A DNA stretch of 64,000 nt from JBPRGG01 sp051418075 (GCA_051418075.1 JBPRGG010000071.1:1-64000), one strand, 5' to 3'; positions 1-9,122 are shown, counted from the stretch's first letter. Program-made: numbers and translations. Notes: generated by a model from the sequence alone, not told the origin.

Positions 1-141
1 AAGATATTCACAACCTTACTATTTATTGCTTCACTGTTTGCTTTTGCTTGTAACGACGATTCTCAGGAAGTTTTCAACGAAGTAGAATCCGCTCAAAACA
101 GTTCTGAAGACGTACTTGATTTTGACTCCTGGTCTGAATAA
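1..141 (+). CDS. Small exported (lipo)protein with DFDSWSE tail, 5' partial
   Basis: The frame is open from base 1 to a TAA at 139-141; the start lies outside the window. The 46 visible residues begin with a hydrophobic signal-like stretch (KIFTTLLFIASLFAFAC) that ends in a cysteine and then NDD, which reads as a weak lipobox. A short acidic linker follows, and the protein ends in DFDSWSE. The next gene, 39 bp downstream, encodes a protein of similar size ending in DLDSWSE, so the two look like diverged tandem paralogues. I do not recognise the family. The mature peptide would have only about 30 residues, so it may be a small envelope component or a secreted peptide; this is inference. Confidence 0.7.
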   Translation, partial: KIFTTLLFIASLFAFACNDDSQEVFNEVESAQNSSEDVLDFDSWSE

Positions 142-180
142 TTAAATCCCAATCAAAAACAATTAAACCAACTAATAACC

Positions 181-375
181 ATGAAAAAGATATTAATAGG
201 ACTATTTGGCTTATCATTGGTGGTATTATTTGCCTTTCAAATACCTGAAAAAGAACAATCCCAACCTGTTATTGAAATTGGCCAACTGGAGGAGGGAAAT
301 CTTTATATTGAAAATGCTGACATCAAAAATACTTTTACCAGTGAAACCATGGATCTTGATTCCTGGAGTGAATAA
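181..375 (+). CDS. Small exported protein with DLDSWSE tail
   Basis: This 64-residue protein opens with MKK and a hydrophobic core up to about residue 20 (LFAFQ), a plausible signal peptide or membrane anchor. An acidic mature part rich in E, I and N follows, and the protein ends in MDLDSWSE. The cysteine that ends the signal in the upstream paralogue is replaced by Q, so the lipoprotein signal seems lost here. The shared C-terminal tail uses different serine codons in the two genes (TCT versus AGT before GAA), which argues for selection on the peptide rather than a recent copy. It lies 39 bp after the first gene and is probably cotranscribed. The family and function are unknown. Confidence 0.7.
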   Translation: MKKILIGLFGLSLVVLFAFQIPEKEQSQPVIEIGQLEEGNLYIENADIKNTFTSETMDLDSWSE

Positions 376-516
376 AACATAATACCTTCATATTCAAATT
401 ATTACACCAAACCATTAAATCTGCGTCTTTTTAGTTTATAAATAGACATACTATTTTAGCTCATTAGAATTGGAAATATTACATATTTTTCATTATTTAG
501 TTGAAAATTTAAACTA

Positions 517-1005
517 ATGAGGCGGATTACAGACATTGATATAGACGAAACCCAGGATATCCTGGACAACCTTCCTGAAGAAAAATTAGAACATCTTATC
601 ATAGATATGGGTGAAAGCCAACCCTACATTCTGGCTTATTTAATGGCTGTGGAGCATGACACTTTCTCCGAAGAAGAACGGGAATTCCTGCTATATATGG
701 GAATTATGATTTGGAAAGCTGCAGGAGGCAAAAACTATCAGACAAAAGTTTCAGATGTAGATATTGAAACTGCTGAAGAAATGAATCTCAAAATGCTTGA
801 ATACCTGCTGGTAGAGAATGATGCAGGGTTTCAGGATTTTGTAAGTAACCTGCTAAACAGTTATCACCAATCCAGCCTGCTTAAATTTGTAGTAACCTCT
901 ATTATGGAAGAGCAAAGCGGCCACTTTGATGAAGAAAATTTTGGAGCTCTTTTTATTACCCTAAAAACCATCATTGACTGCATGGATAACGTCATTAAGA
1001 ATTAA
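517..1005 (+). CDS. Hypothetical acidic helical protein
   Basis: This 162-residue soluble protein has no signal peptide or membrane segment. The composition is acidic and looks all-helical, with an N-terminal repeat of D, I and E (ITDIDIDETQDILD) and clusters such as SEEEREFLLYMG. I see no catalytic motif and do not recognise the family. It lies 97 bp upstream of rplU, which has its own promoter, so it is probably a separate transcription unit. Its start follows an AT-rich leader without a Shine-Dalgarno, as is usual in this phylum. Coding potential is supported by length and by uninterrupted, sensible residue composition. Confidence 0.65.
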   Translation: MRRITDIDIDETQDILDNLPEEKLEHLIIDMGESQPYILAYLMAVEHDTFSEEEREFLLYMGIMIWKAAGGKNYQTKVSDVDIETAEEMNLKMLEYLLVENDAGFQDFVSNLLNSYHQSSLLKFVVTSIMEEQSGHFDEENFGALFITLKTIIDCMDNVIKN

Positions 1006-1025
1006 TGACGAATAAGTGCTATAAG

Positions 1026-1057
1026 TTTGGTAAAATTAAACAAATATTTTACCTTTG
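1026..1057 (+). promoter_or_regulatory. Bacteroidota-type promoter of rplU-rpmA
   Basis: TTTGG at 1026-1030 (-33 element) and TACCTTTG at 1050-1057 (-7 element, consensus TAnnTTTG) are about 20 bp apart, the expected geometry for the Bacteroidota primary sigma factor. Transcription would start near 1063, giving a leader of about 40 nt before rplU. The sequence after the -7 (CACTCC) recurs after the rplS -7 element. Confidence 0.7.
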
Positions 1058-1102
1058 CACTCCTGTTTATTATTCTATTGAATATAATAATATAAAACTA
1101 TA

Positions 1103-1414
1103 ATGTACGCAATTGTTGATATAGCCGGAAAGCAATTTAAAGTTAGCAAAGACCGATTCGTTTATGCTCCAAAAATGGAGGGCGAAGAAGGCGCTTCCGT
1201 AGAATTTGACCAGGTGCTTCTGTTAGATGATGGTGACAAGGTCAATGTAGGGGTTCCTACTATAAAAGGGGCCAAGGTAACCGGGAAAATTCTTGGTCAT
1301 GGTAGAGCAGATAAAGTGCTTGTGTTTAAAAAGAAGCGCCGTAAAGGATACAGGAAAAGCCAGGGACACAGACAAGATTTTACCAAAGTATTAATTGAAG
1401 AAATTTCTCAATAA
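1103..1414 (+). CDS. rplU: 50S ribosomal protein L21
   Basis: This is a structural protein of the large ribosomal subunit that binds 23S rRNA. The 103 residues match the family length. It starts with the typical MYAIVDIAGKQFKV and has the basic C-terminal region KKKRRKGYRKSQGHRQ followed by a short hydrophobic strand. rpmA (L27) follows after 14 bp, the near-universal rplU-rpmA operon. A clear promoter precedes it and a strong terminator follows rpmA, so the pair forms its own unit. Confidence 0.98.
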   Translation: MYAIVDIAGKQFKVSKDRFVYAPKMEGEEGASVEFDQVLLLDDGDKVNVGVPTIKGAKVTGKILGHGRADKVLVFKKKRRKGYRKSQGHRQDFTKVLIEEISQ

Positions 1415-1428
1415 AAAATTCATAGACT

Positions 1429-1692
1429 ATGGCACATAAAAAAGGAGCTGGAAGTTCAAGAAACGGACGCGAATCCCATAGTAAACGACTGGGTGTAAAA
1501 ATATATGGTGGACAACAAGCTACCGCGGGTAACATTTTGGTTAGACAAAGAGGTACACAGCATCATCCGGGAAAAAATGTGGGTATTGGCAAAGATCACA
1601 CCTTGTTTGCATTGGCAGATGGCGTGGTATCATTTAAGAAAGGCAGAAAAAACCGTTCTATTATTTCAATAGAACCAGCAGCCATTAATTAA
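1429..1692 (+). CDS. rpmA: 50S ribosomal protein L27
   Basis: L27 lies near the peptidyl-transferase centre. The 87-residue protein begins MAHKKGAGSSRNGRES, the classic N-terminus. It needs no proteolytic trimming because it lacks the N-terminal extension found in Firmicutes. RQRGTQHHPGKNVGIGKDHTLFA in the middle is diagnostic for the family. It is cotranscribed with rplU 14 bp upstream and followed by a perfect 12-bp stem terminator. Confidence 0.98.
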   Translation: MAHKKGAGSSRNGRESHSKRLGVKIYGGQQATAGNILVRQRGTQHHPGKNVGIGKDHTLFALADGVVSFKKGRKNRSIISIEPAAIN

Positions 1693-1724
1693 TCTGTTAA
1701 GCAAATACGATGATATTCAAGTTG

Positions 1725-1757
1725 AAAGACTGCTTTGATCAAAAGCAGTCTTTTTTA
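1725..1757 (+). terminator. Rho-independent terminator after rpmA
   Basis: A perfect 12-bp stem (AAAGACTGCTTT at 1725-1736 with its complement at 1742-1753) closes a 5-nt loop and runs into a T-rich tract. The left flank is not T-rich on the other strand, so it serves mainly the plus strand. Confidence 0.9.
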
Positions 1758-1838
1758 TTTAATATTTCTCCCCTCAAGCATTTCAATATTTATATTAGCA
1801 CAGATAGCAGTAAATTGAAAACTTCAGTCTATCTACGG

Positions 1839-2459
1839 TTAAAAAATATTAAATTGAGATAATTCATCTATAAAATGTCCAAGTACATCCGGAACCGTAA
1901 TAATAGTAAACAAAATACCAAAAACAGCCCCGAAAAAATGAGCATCATGGTTGACATTTCCAGCCATTTTTTTCCCCTGGTAGTAGGAGTAAATTAAAAA
2001 AAGTATACCCAGAACAAATCCTGGTACAGGCAAAATGGCCATAATATAAATATTATTGGTAGGGTAAAACAGTATACTACTGAATACTACCGCTGCTACA
2101 CCACCAGAAGCGCCCAAAGAATTGTATTGAGGCTGGTCTTTGTGCTTAATCAAGGAAGGAATATCAGAAATGATCATACCTGCCAGGTAAAGGAACAGGA
2201 AATACCATTTTCCGTTCTCATTAAAGATAACCTGGTAAGTCTGTTCTACAGATTCACCAAAAAAGTAAAAGGTGAACATATTAAAAAACAGATGGATATA
2301 ATCATTGTGAATAAATCCGGATGTAACGAACCGGTGTAATTGCTTGTCATGGTAAACCTTAAAGGGGTTGAACATCCATTTCTCCAGAAAACTGACATTT
2401 TTCCAGGCAAAAAAGCTGGCTATAATGGTGATAACTATCAGAATTAAAGTGACAGACAT
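1839..2459 (-). CDS. Rhomboid-family intramembrane serine protease
   Basis: This 206-residue polytopic membrane protein probably cleaves transmembrane substrates within the bilayer. The rhomboid signatures are present: HLFFN (H56-x3-N60) for the oxyanion site, the nucleophile motif GASG with Ser118, and the catalytic histidine in HFFGAVFG (His174). About six hydrophobic segments fit the minimal six-helix bacterial rhomboid. It is the last gene of a tight minus-strand group (rnr, polyprenyl synthase, rhomboid) and starts 3 bp after the synthase stop. Its substrate is unknown. Confidence 0.9.
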   Translation of the reverse strand: MSVTLILIVITIIASFFAWKNVSFLEKWMFNPFKVYHDKQLHRFVTSGFIHNDYIHLFFNMFTFYFFGESVEQTYQVIFNENGKWYFLFLYLAGMIISDIPSLIKHKDQPQYNSLGASGGVAAVVFSSILFYPTNNIYIMAILPVPGFVLGILFLIYSYYQGKKMAGNVNHDAHFFGAVFGILFTIITVPDVLGHFIDELSQFNIF

Positions 2460-2462
2460 GAA

Positions 2463-3440
2463 TTACTTCTCCCTTTCTATTAGTTTATATGCAAATTGCT
2501 TAAGTTCCGCTTTTCCCTCGGGATCCGCATCCACTTTTTCCAAAGATAAAAAACCCTCTTGAAAAAAAGCATTCATTTTTTCCTGGGTTAATTCTTTGAT
2601 ATGTAACTGATCATAAATATCCTTTACCTGCTTAACTTTTTCCTGAGGATCAAATTTTTCCTGATTCAACCAGTAAACCAGGGTTTCTTTATTTGATCCA
2701 CTGGCCAGTTCCAGAGCTTTTATCAATAAAAAAGTTTTCTTATTGGCTATAATATCTCCACCTACCTGTTTACCAAATTTATGATGATCGGCATATATGT
2801 CCAGCAGATCATCTTTAAGTTGAAACCCTATACCGATATATTCGCCAAATGATTTCAATAATTGCTGATTTTCAGGACAGGCTGAGGCCAATTTTGCTCC
2901 CAGTTCGAGACTAAAGCCGATTAATACTGCTGTTTTTTTACGGATCATATCAAGATAATCATCCTGGCTTACCTGCTGGTATGATTCGAAGTTCATATCA
3001 AGTTGTTGACCTTCACAAACTGCAGCAGCACAAGCATTAAAGGTATGTATCAATCCTGGTAAAATTTCAGGCTTAGTGTCCAGCAGTAAATCGTAAGCCT
3101 TTACCACCATCACATCTCCGGAAAGAATTGCCACATTGTCGTCCCATTTTTCATGCACAGTAGCCTGACCCCGGCGAAGAGGAGCTTTATCCATAATGTC
3201 ATCATGCATCAGGGTAAAATTATGGAAAACTTCTACAGCCACAGCCTGATTTAAAACAGCCGTAATATCATCCCGAAACATTTGATAGGCTAATAATGAT
3301 AGTACAGGGCGTAATCGTTTACCTCCAATGCCCATAATATAATTTACAGGCTGGTAAAGCTCCTTTGGATGTTTTCCATACTGCAGGTTATCAATATGAC
3401 GATTGATTAATTCAACCAGCCCCTTGGCATCGTATTTCAT
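2463..3440 (-). CDS. Polyprenyl (isoprenyl) diphosphate synthase
   Basis: The enzyme condenses isopentenyl diphosphate onto an allylic diphosphate to make long or medium prenyl chains (quinone tails, carotenoids or lipid carriers). The 325 residues include the first aspartate-rich motif DDIMD (80-84) followed by the RR pair, the second motif DDLLD (210-214), and the IPP-binding GGKRLRP near residue 40. All catalytic aspartates are present. Chain length cannot be fixed from the sequence; the residues before DDIMD (HNFTLMH) resemble all-trans long-chain enzymes. It lies 3 bp downstream of rnr. Confidence 0.93.
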   Translation of the reverse strand: MKYDAKGLVELINRHIDNLQYGKHPKELYQPVNYIMGIGGKRLRPVLSLLAYQMFRDDITAVLNQAVAVEVFHNFTLMHDDIMDKAPLRRGQATVHEKWDDNVAILSGDVMVVKAYDLLLDTKPEILPGLIHTFNACAAAVCEGQQLDMNFESYQQVSQDDYLDMIRKKTAVLIGFSLELGAKLASACPENQQLLKSFGEYIGIGFQLKDDLLDIYADHHKFGKQVGGDIIANKKTFLLIKALELASGSNKETLVYWLNQEKFDPQEKVKQVKDIYDQLHIKELTQEKMNAFFQEGFLSLEKVDADPEGKAELKQFAYKLIEREK

Positions 3441-3443
3441 TTT

Positions 3444-5597
3444 TTACACAAATTCTAGGTCAATCGTTCTTTTATCAATATCCGTATCCACTACTTTCAC
3501 CTTCACATTGTCACCTAAAGATATCATTTTTTTGTTGTTTCTGCCTATTATTCGATAATTCTGTTCGTCAAATTCATAGTAATCATCATCCATCTGAGAC
3601 ATCCTGATCATCCCTTCACATTTTGTTTCCACAATTTCCACGTAAACGCCCCATTCGGTCACGCCCGATACGACTCCTTCAAAATCTTCTCCCAGAAACT
3701 TTTGCATAAATTCTACCTGTTTATACTTGATGGAGGCACGTTCGGCATCAGCCGCCCGTTTTTCCATTTCGGAGGAATGTAAGCACATATCCTCATACCG
3801 GTTTTTATCTACAGATTTGCCATCATGGAGATAGTGAAACAATAACCGGTGTACCATCACATCAGGATAACGCCTGATGGGAGAAGTAAAATGGGTATAG
3901 TGAGGAAAAGCCAGTCCAAAATGCCCCCCTTCTTCGGTAGTATATTTGGCTTTGGCCATAGTCCTGATGGCCAATTGCTGTAATACATTTTCTTCGGGTT
4001 TTCCCTCAATTTCCTTGATCAGATTATTAAGCGATAAAGCTATGGCTTGTTCATCTACATTGAGCTTATGTCCAAATTTGCGGGCAAACACAGAAAAAGC
4101 CTTGATCTTTTCAGGATCCGGATAATCATGGGTCCGGTAAACAAATGTTTTACGATTATTTCTACCTGATTTTTTGCTGTAGATGAATTCTGCTACCTTT
4201 TTATTAGCCAAAAGCATAAACTCCTCGATCAGTTTATGGGCATCTTTACGGATTTTTGGTACCACCTTCAGGGGCTTGCCTTTTTCATCAAGCCGGAATT
4301 TTACTTCCACTGTTTCAAAATTAATGGACCCTCTGGTAAAACGGTTTAGTCGCAGCTTCAGGGCAAGTTCATTTAAAATTTTTAATTCTTTGGCAAAATC
4401 TCCCTGGATGGTTTCAATTCTTTCTTGTGCTTCCTCATAAGTAAACCGGCGATTGGAATTAATTATAGTCTTGCCAAACCATTGAGCCAGGATATTGGCT
4501 TCACCATCAATTTCAAATACAGCGGAGAAGGTAAGTTTATCTTCATTTGGCCTTAGTGAGCAAAGTTTATTTGACAACTTTTCCGGTAACATAGGAATAG
4601 TTCGGTCCACCAGGTAAACGGAAGTAGCCCTCTTCAAAGCTTCTTTATCCAGAAGCATATTTTCCTTAATAAAATGCGACACGTCAGCGATATGGATACC
4701 AATCTCCCAGTGGCCATTTTCCAACTTCCTGAAAGAGATGGCATCGTCAAAATCTTTAGCATCTTCCGGGTCGATGGTAAAGGTTGTAATCCCCCTGAAA
4801 TCTCTTCGAAATTCTATCTCCTCCTGGGTAATTTCTTCTTTTATACGTTTGGCCTGAGTTTCTGCACTTTTTGAAAATTCAAAGGGCAAACCAAATTCAG
4901 CCATAATGGAATGGATTTCAGCATCATTATCTCCGGCAGGACCTAAAACCCTGACTACTTGACCAATAGGGTTTTTTTCAGTGGCAGGCCACTCTTTCAG
5001 TTTCACCACCACTTTGTCATTATGTTTGGCTCCATGGATATCATCATACCTGATGAAAAAGTCATGATGGACTTTTTTAAAATCCGGGATTACGTGAGCA
5101 TAGCGAGGGGAAATTTCTATTCTTCCCACAAATTCATCCCTCTCCCTTTCCATCACTTCAATCACCTCTCCTTCAGCTTTCCTTGAATCATTAGGTGGAA
5201 TCAATACTTTGACTTTCACGGTATCCCCATGAAAGGCATTTTTCATTTTATCTCCTTTTACCCAGACATCATTATCCAGGTCTGGTGTTATGACATAGGC
5301 ATATCGGGAACTGACATAATCTACCACCCCAATGATAAAGCTGTCTTTCTTTTTGTGGAGAAAGCTGGCGTTACGTAGTTTTTTCAGAAAACCTTTTTCC
5401 TCTAATTCAAACAGATGGGTGGGAACGGCATTTTTTGAGCGTTTATCCCTTAGGCCCAGCTTTTTTATGATTTGCTTGATTGATAAAGGTTTATTGGGAT
5501 TTTGCTCAAATAAATCCAACAATCTGTTTCTTAATTGATCTCCTGAACTTTTCGCTTTATATTTTGGCTTGGTTTTCTTCTTGTTCTTACTGGGCAT
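3444..5597 (-). CDS. rnr: Ribonuclease R
   Basis: This processive 3'-5' exoribonuclease degrades structured RNA. The 717-residue protein has a lysine-rich N-terminus and winged-helix region (1-80), cold-shock domains (about 85-220), the RNB catalytic domain from about 265 with the metal-binding aspartates in DPEDAKDFDD (276-285), and a C-terminal S1 domain (about 635-715, FEGVVSGVTEWGVYVE). The length fits the family. It leads the three-gene unit with the polyprenyl synthase and rhomboid genes; the start MPSKNKKKTK is the only one that retains the basic leader. Confidence 0.97.
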   Translation of the reverse strand: MPSKNKKKTKPKYKAKSSGDQLRNRLLDLFEQNPNKPLSIKQIIKKLGLRDKRSKNAVPTHLFELEEKGFLKKLRNASFLHKKKDSFIIGVVDYVSSRYAYVITPDLDNDVWVKGDKMKNAFHGDTVKVKVLIPPNDSRKAEGEVIEVMERERDEFVGRIEISPRYAHVIPDFKKVHHDFFIRYDDIHGAKHNDKVVVKLKEWPATEKNPIGQVVRVLGPAGDNDAEIHSIMAEFGLPFEFSKSAETQAKRIKEEITQEEIEFRRDFRGITTFTIDPEDAKDFDDAISFRKLENGHWEIGIHIADVSHFIKENMLLDKEALKRATSVYLVDRTIPMLPEKLSNKLCSLRPNEDKLTFSAVFEIDGEANILAQWFGKTIINSNRRFTYEEAQERIETIQGDFAKELKILNELALKLRLNRFTRGSINFETVEVKFRLDEKGKPLKVVPKIRKDAHKLIEEFMLLANKKVAEFIYSKKSGRNNRKTFVYRTHDYPDPEKIKAFSVFARKFGHKLNVDEQAIALSLNNLIKEIEGKPEENVLQQLAIRTMAKAKYTTEEGGHFGLAFPHYTHFTSPIRRYPDVMVHRLLFHYLHDGKSVDKNRYEDMCLHSSEMEKRAADAERASIKYKQVEFMQKFLGEDFEGVVSGVTEWGVYVEIVETKCEGMIRMSQMDDDYYEFDEQNYRIIGRNNKKMISLGDNVKVKVVDTDIDKRTIDLEFV

Positions 5598-5673
5598 ATA
5601 AAAAATATTAAATTAATTATCAATTTGGATTAAAAGTATTGCAATCAAAAAATGTTTGCTGCCTGCAACAGTT

Positions 5674-7521
5674 TCAGGTTGTTAACACATCGGATTTGGG
5701 CTTATACAATGTTCTTTTCAATTGTGATTTCCTGATATCATCCAGAGCACCTTTAGGTATAGATTCTATCAAACGTTTGGTGTATTCTTTCTCAGGATTT
5801 TCATAGATTTTTTCCGGATAACCTGCTTCTACAATTTTACCCTCATTCATCACTAAAACCCGATCAGCCACAAATTTAACCACAGAAAGATCATGAGATA
5901 TAAAAATATAGGTAAAATTATATTCTTCCTTCAATCTATTAAGCAAATTTAAGACCTGGGCCTGCACCGATACATCTAAAGCTGAAACAGATTCATCACA
6001 AATTATAAACTTTGGATCAAGAGCCAGTGTTCGAGCAATGCAAATACGCTGTCTTTGGCCACCGGAAAACTCATGGGGATATCTGTTATAGTAACTTTCC
6101 TGAAGATTGACTTTACAGAGCAAATCCATTACTTTTTCTTTCCGTTGCTGGTCATTGTTTAGCACACGATGGGTTCGCATTGGTTCCATTATGGCCTCGC
6201 CAATAGTTGTGCGAGGATTTAAAGAAGAATAGGGATCCTGAAAAATGATCTGCATTTCTTTTCTGAGATACCTAAGCTGCCGGGGAGATAAATGATTAAT
6301 ATTCCGGCCTTCATATATAATATTGCCTGCCGTAGGTTCCTCCAACCTCATGATAGTCCTGCCCAGGGTCGTCTTACCACAACCTGATTCACCTACCAGC
6401 CCCAGGGTTTCTCCCGGATATACTACAAAACTGACTCCATCTACCGCTTTTACATATTCCCTGGCTTTGCCAAACAGGTTTTTGCGTACAGGAAAATATG
6501 TTTTGAGATCCTCTATCTGTAACAGAGGGGGCTTTTTCAGTAAATCTGTTTGTCGCTGCTTTAATTCTTCGCTGGTTTGTACATTTAGCAATAATGCTTC
6601 ACCTACAGAGTTATAAAAGTGCTTAACTTTGCCATTTCCCTTGTCAGATCCCATAAAATCAGTAATGGTTGGGAGTAACTTGAGCTTAATATCTAACCTG
6701 GGCCGGCAGGCTAATAAACCCTTGGTATAGGGATGCTTAGGATTGGAAAATATATCCCAAACCGTTCCCTGTTCCACAATCTTTCCCTCCAGCATCACTA
6801 TCACCCGGTCTGCTATTTCAGCGATCACACCCAAATCATGGGAGATAAAGATGATCGACATATTATTATCATCCCTCAGCTTTCGCATCAATTCCAGGAT
6901 ATTGGCCTGGACTGTAACATCAAGGGCAGTGGTAGGTTCATCAGCAATTAAGATCATGGGATGGCAGGACATGGCCATAGCAATCATTACCCGTTGCTTT
7001 TGTCCTCCTGATATTTCATGAGGATAAGCTTTGAAGATCTTATCCGGTTGGGCCAGTTGTACTTCTTCAAAAAGCTGGATGGTTTTCTTCCTGGCTTCCC
7101 TGGGACTAATATTCCGGTGCTGTAAGATTGCTTCCATCACCTGATCACCACAGCTGAATACGGGGTTTAAAGAACTCATAGGTTCCTGGAAGATCATTGA
7201 AATATCTTCTCCCCGAATACTACGCATTTCCCTGGTCGAAAGTTGATTGATATCCAGCCAGCCCTTTTGGGAAGATTTAAACCTTATTTCTCCCCCCATG
7301 ACTTGTCCGGGAGGCTCATTAATCAATTTCATTATTGACAGGGCCGTAACAGATTTACCCGACCCGGATTCCCCCACTATACCAATAGTTTCGCCCCTGT
7401 TTACCTGAAAACTAATATCATCCACTGCCTGAATAAAGCCTTTCTCTACTTTAAAGTAGGTTCTCAGGTTATTCACATCCAGCAACAACTCCTGATCTTT
7501 ATTTATATTAGATAAATTCAT
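5674..7521 (-). CDS. Fused dipeptide/oligopeptide ABC transporter ATPases (DppD-DppF type)
   Basis: Two complete ABC ATPase domains are joined in one 615-residue chain. Domain 1 has Walker A GESGSGKS (50-57), signature SGGQKQR and Walker B LIADEPTTALD. Domain 2 (from about 340) has GESGCGKTT, SGGQRQR and CDESVSALD. Such fusions power import of peptides, nickel or glutathione (compare GsiA/YejF). In the second Walker B the usual DEP is DES; the catalytic glutamate is kept. No permease or binding protein is adjacent, so it must pair with subunits encoded elsewhere. Gaps of about 75 bp separate it from both minus-strand neighbours. Confidence 0.95.
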   Translation of the reverse strand: MNLSNINKDQELLLDVNNLRTYFKVEKGFIQAVDDISFQVNRGETIGIVGESGSGKSVTALSIMKLINEPPGQVMGGEIRFKSSQKGWLDINQLSTREMRSIRGEDISMIFQEPMSSLNPVFSCGDQVMEAILQHRNISPREARKKTIQLFEEVQLAQPDKIFKAYPHEISGGQKQRVMIAMAMSCHPMILIADEPTTALDVTVQANILELMRKLRDDNNMSIIFISHDLGVIAEIADRVIVMLEGKIVEQGTVWDIFSNPKHPYTKGLLACRPRLDIKLKLLPTITDFMGSDKGNGKVKHFYNSVGEALLLNVQTSEELKQRQTDLLKKPPLLQIEDLKTYFPVRKNLFGKAREYVKAVDGVSFVVYPGETLGLVGESGCGKTTLGRTIMRLEEPTAGNIIYEGRNINHLSPRQLRYLRKEMQIIFQDPYSSLNPRTTIGEAIMEPMRTHRVLNNDQQRKEKVMDLLCKVNLQESYYNRYPHEFSGGQRQRICIARTLALDPKFIICDESVSALDVSVQAQVLNLLNRLKEEYNFTYIFISHDLSVVKFVADRVLVMNEGKIVEAGYPEKIYENPEKEYTKRLIESIPKGALDDIRKSQLKRTLYKPKSDVLTT

Positions 7522-7598
7522 TTAATCATTTCTCCGAAAAATTCTAATATAAAAAGATTAGATCACATAAAGCTTTCAATGTAACATTTTTTAATGTT

Positions 7599-8330
7599 TT
7601 AAACTTCCAGCAAGGTAATGTACTGATCTTCAATCAAGGGCAGACAATTTAATTTCAAAAAGAGCTGGGCAGTAACCACTACATCCTGCATACAATAAGT
7701 GGCTATCCGGCTTAGGCCATTGTGCTCATAGTACATTTCGGTAACCATACTTCCATCCATATCATCTTTGCTGGAATCAATACCAAATATGGTTGCCAAA
7801 AGCTCCAGCGAAGTATAGCTTTTTCTATCACCAAACTTCCAAAGCTCCATGGTGTCGATATGCAGGACTTCCCAGGGCTTTTTGCCAGCTATATCAAGCA
7901 CAGCCGGAAGTGGAATTCCATGGAGCAGCATTCTACGGCATAAATAAGGGAAATCAAATTCTTTACCATTATGGGCACATAGTGTTAGTTTATCCTGATC
8001 AAATTTGGTCTGGACCAACCGCTTGAATTCCTGCAACAGCTCCTCTTCATTATCTGAAGCAATGGCTTTCACCCGCAGGCAATTCTCCCCCGCTTCATTT
8101 TTCCTGATATACCCCACGGCCACGGTCACAATTTTTCCAAACTCGGCATATATGGCAGCCCTTTTATAAAAAAGATCCTGGCTGGTCAGGGATTCGTCAT
8201 TTTTGATCAGATTAGACTTCTTTTCCCACTGTGACTTCAAACGTTCGTCCATCAGATCAAAATCAGAGGCACAGGATACTGTTTCAATATCCAGGAACAG
8301 GATATTTTCCAATGCTAAATTTTTACTCAT
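7599..8330 (-). CDS. Predicted PolB-like 3'-5' exonuclease (DEDDy)
   Basis: This 243-residue soluble protein has all three exonuclease motifs of the DnaQ-like fold: ExoI FLDIET (D14, E16), ExoII AHNGKEFDFPYL, and ExoIII YCMQDVVVT (Y212, D216). The tyrosine in ExoIII marks the DEDDy class, and the spacing fits the stand-alone exonuclease family related to the proofreading domain of DNA polymerase B (PF10108 type). No polymerase domain is present. It follows lipB on the minus strand after 60 bp. A role in DNA repair or nucleic-acid turnover is inferred from the family. Confidence 0.85.
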   Translation of the reverse strand: MSKNLALENILFLDIETVSCASDFDLMDERLKSQWEKKSNLIKNDESLTSQDLFYKRAAIYAEFGKIVTVAVGYIRKNEAGENCLRVKAIASDNEEELLQEFKRLVQTKFDQDKLTLCAHNGKEFDFPYLCRRMLLHGIPLPAVLDIAGKKPWEVLHIDTMELWKFGDRKSYTSLELLATIFGIDSSKDDMDGSMVTEMYYEHNGLSRIATYCMQDVVVTAQLFLKLNCLPLIEDQYITLLEV

Positions 8331-8390
8331 ACGTTACTATTTTTTAGCTAATGAAAGGAAAAATAAAGGATAATTTCTAAAAATTCAACT

Positions 8391-9113
8391 TTATTCCTGA
8401 AACAAATCCATTTTAAAAAGGGAAGCTATATGTCGTTTCAGCTCTTCTTCTACTTTATCGATAGCTATTTCCTGTTTAAGCTCTCTTGACAAGGATGTTA
8501 CAGCTTTATCTGATATACCACAGGGAACAATAAAATTAAAATAATCCAGGTTGGTATTTACATTAAAAGCGAAGCCATGCATGGTAACCCATCTGCTGGA
8601 TTTCACACCCATGGCACATATTTTTCTGGGATTTTTTTGTTTGATATGGTCCAGCCATACCCCTGTCAATCCTTTAATGCGTCCTGCTTCAATTTCATAA
8701 GATCTTAGGGTGAGGATGATAGATTCTTCCAAAAGCCGCATATACTTATGAATATCCGTAAAAAAATTCTCCAGATCAAGGATGGGATATCCCACAATCT
8801 GGCCAGGACCATGGTAGGTAATATCTCCTCCCCGATTAATTTTATAATAGGTAGCATGTTTTTGTTTGAGTTCCTCATCCTTGATCAGTAGGTTTGATTC
8901 ATGACCACTTTTACCCAAAGTATAAACGTGGGGATGCTGGCAAAAAAGCAGATAATTCTCCGTAACCAATTGCTCCTGATGGGATAACGATCTATTTTTA
9001 ATCTTTTTTTCAATTATTCCGGCAAAAAGATCTTCCTGGTAATCCCAGGCCTGCTTGTAGTCCATCAAGCCTAAATGTCTGAAGGCTACTTTTTTATTGA
9101 TATTTTTATTCAC
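8391..9113 (-). CDS. lipB: Lipoyl(octanoyl) transferase
   Basis: LipB moves octanoyl groups from acyl-carrier protein to the lipoyl domains of 2-oxoacid dehydrogenases. The 240 residues include RGGDITYHGPGQ (94-105), the lysine motif MGVKSSRWVTMHG (Lys171) and the acyl-thioester cysteine in PCGI (Cys198). All catalytic residues are present. It starts 9 bp after manA and is probably cotranscribed. The E2 subunit encoded at 32552-34090, with two lipoyl domains, is an obvious client. Confidence 0.97.
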   Translation of the reverse strand: MNKNINKKVAFRHLGLMDYKQAWDYQEDLFAGIIEKKIKNRSLSHQEQLVTENYLLFCQHPHVYTLGKSGHESNLLIKDEELKQKHATYYKINRGGDITYHGPGQIVGYPILDLENFFTDIHKYMRLLEESIILTLRSYEIEAGRIKGLTGVWLDHIKQKNPRKICAMGVKSSRWVTMHGFAFNVNTNLDYFNFIVPCGISDKAVTSLSRELKQEIAIDKVEEELKRHIASLFKMDLFQE

Positions 9114-9122
9114 TGAGTCATT

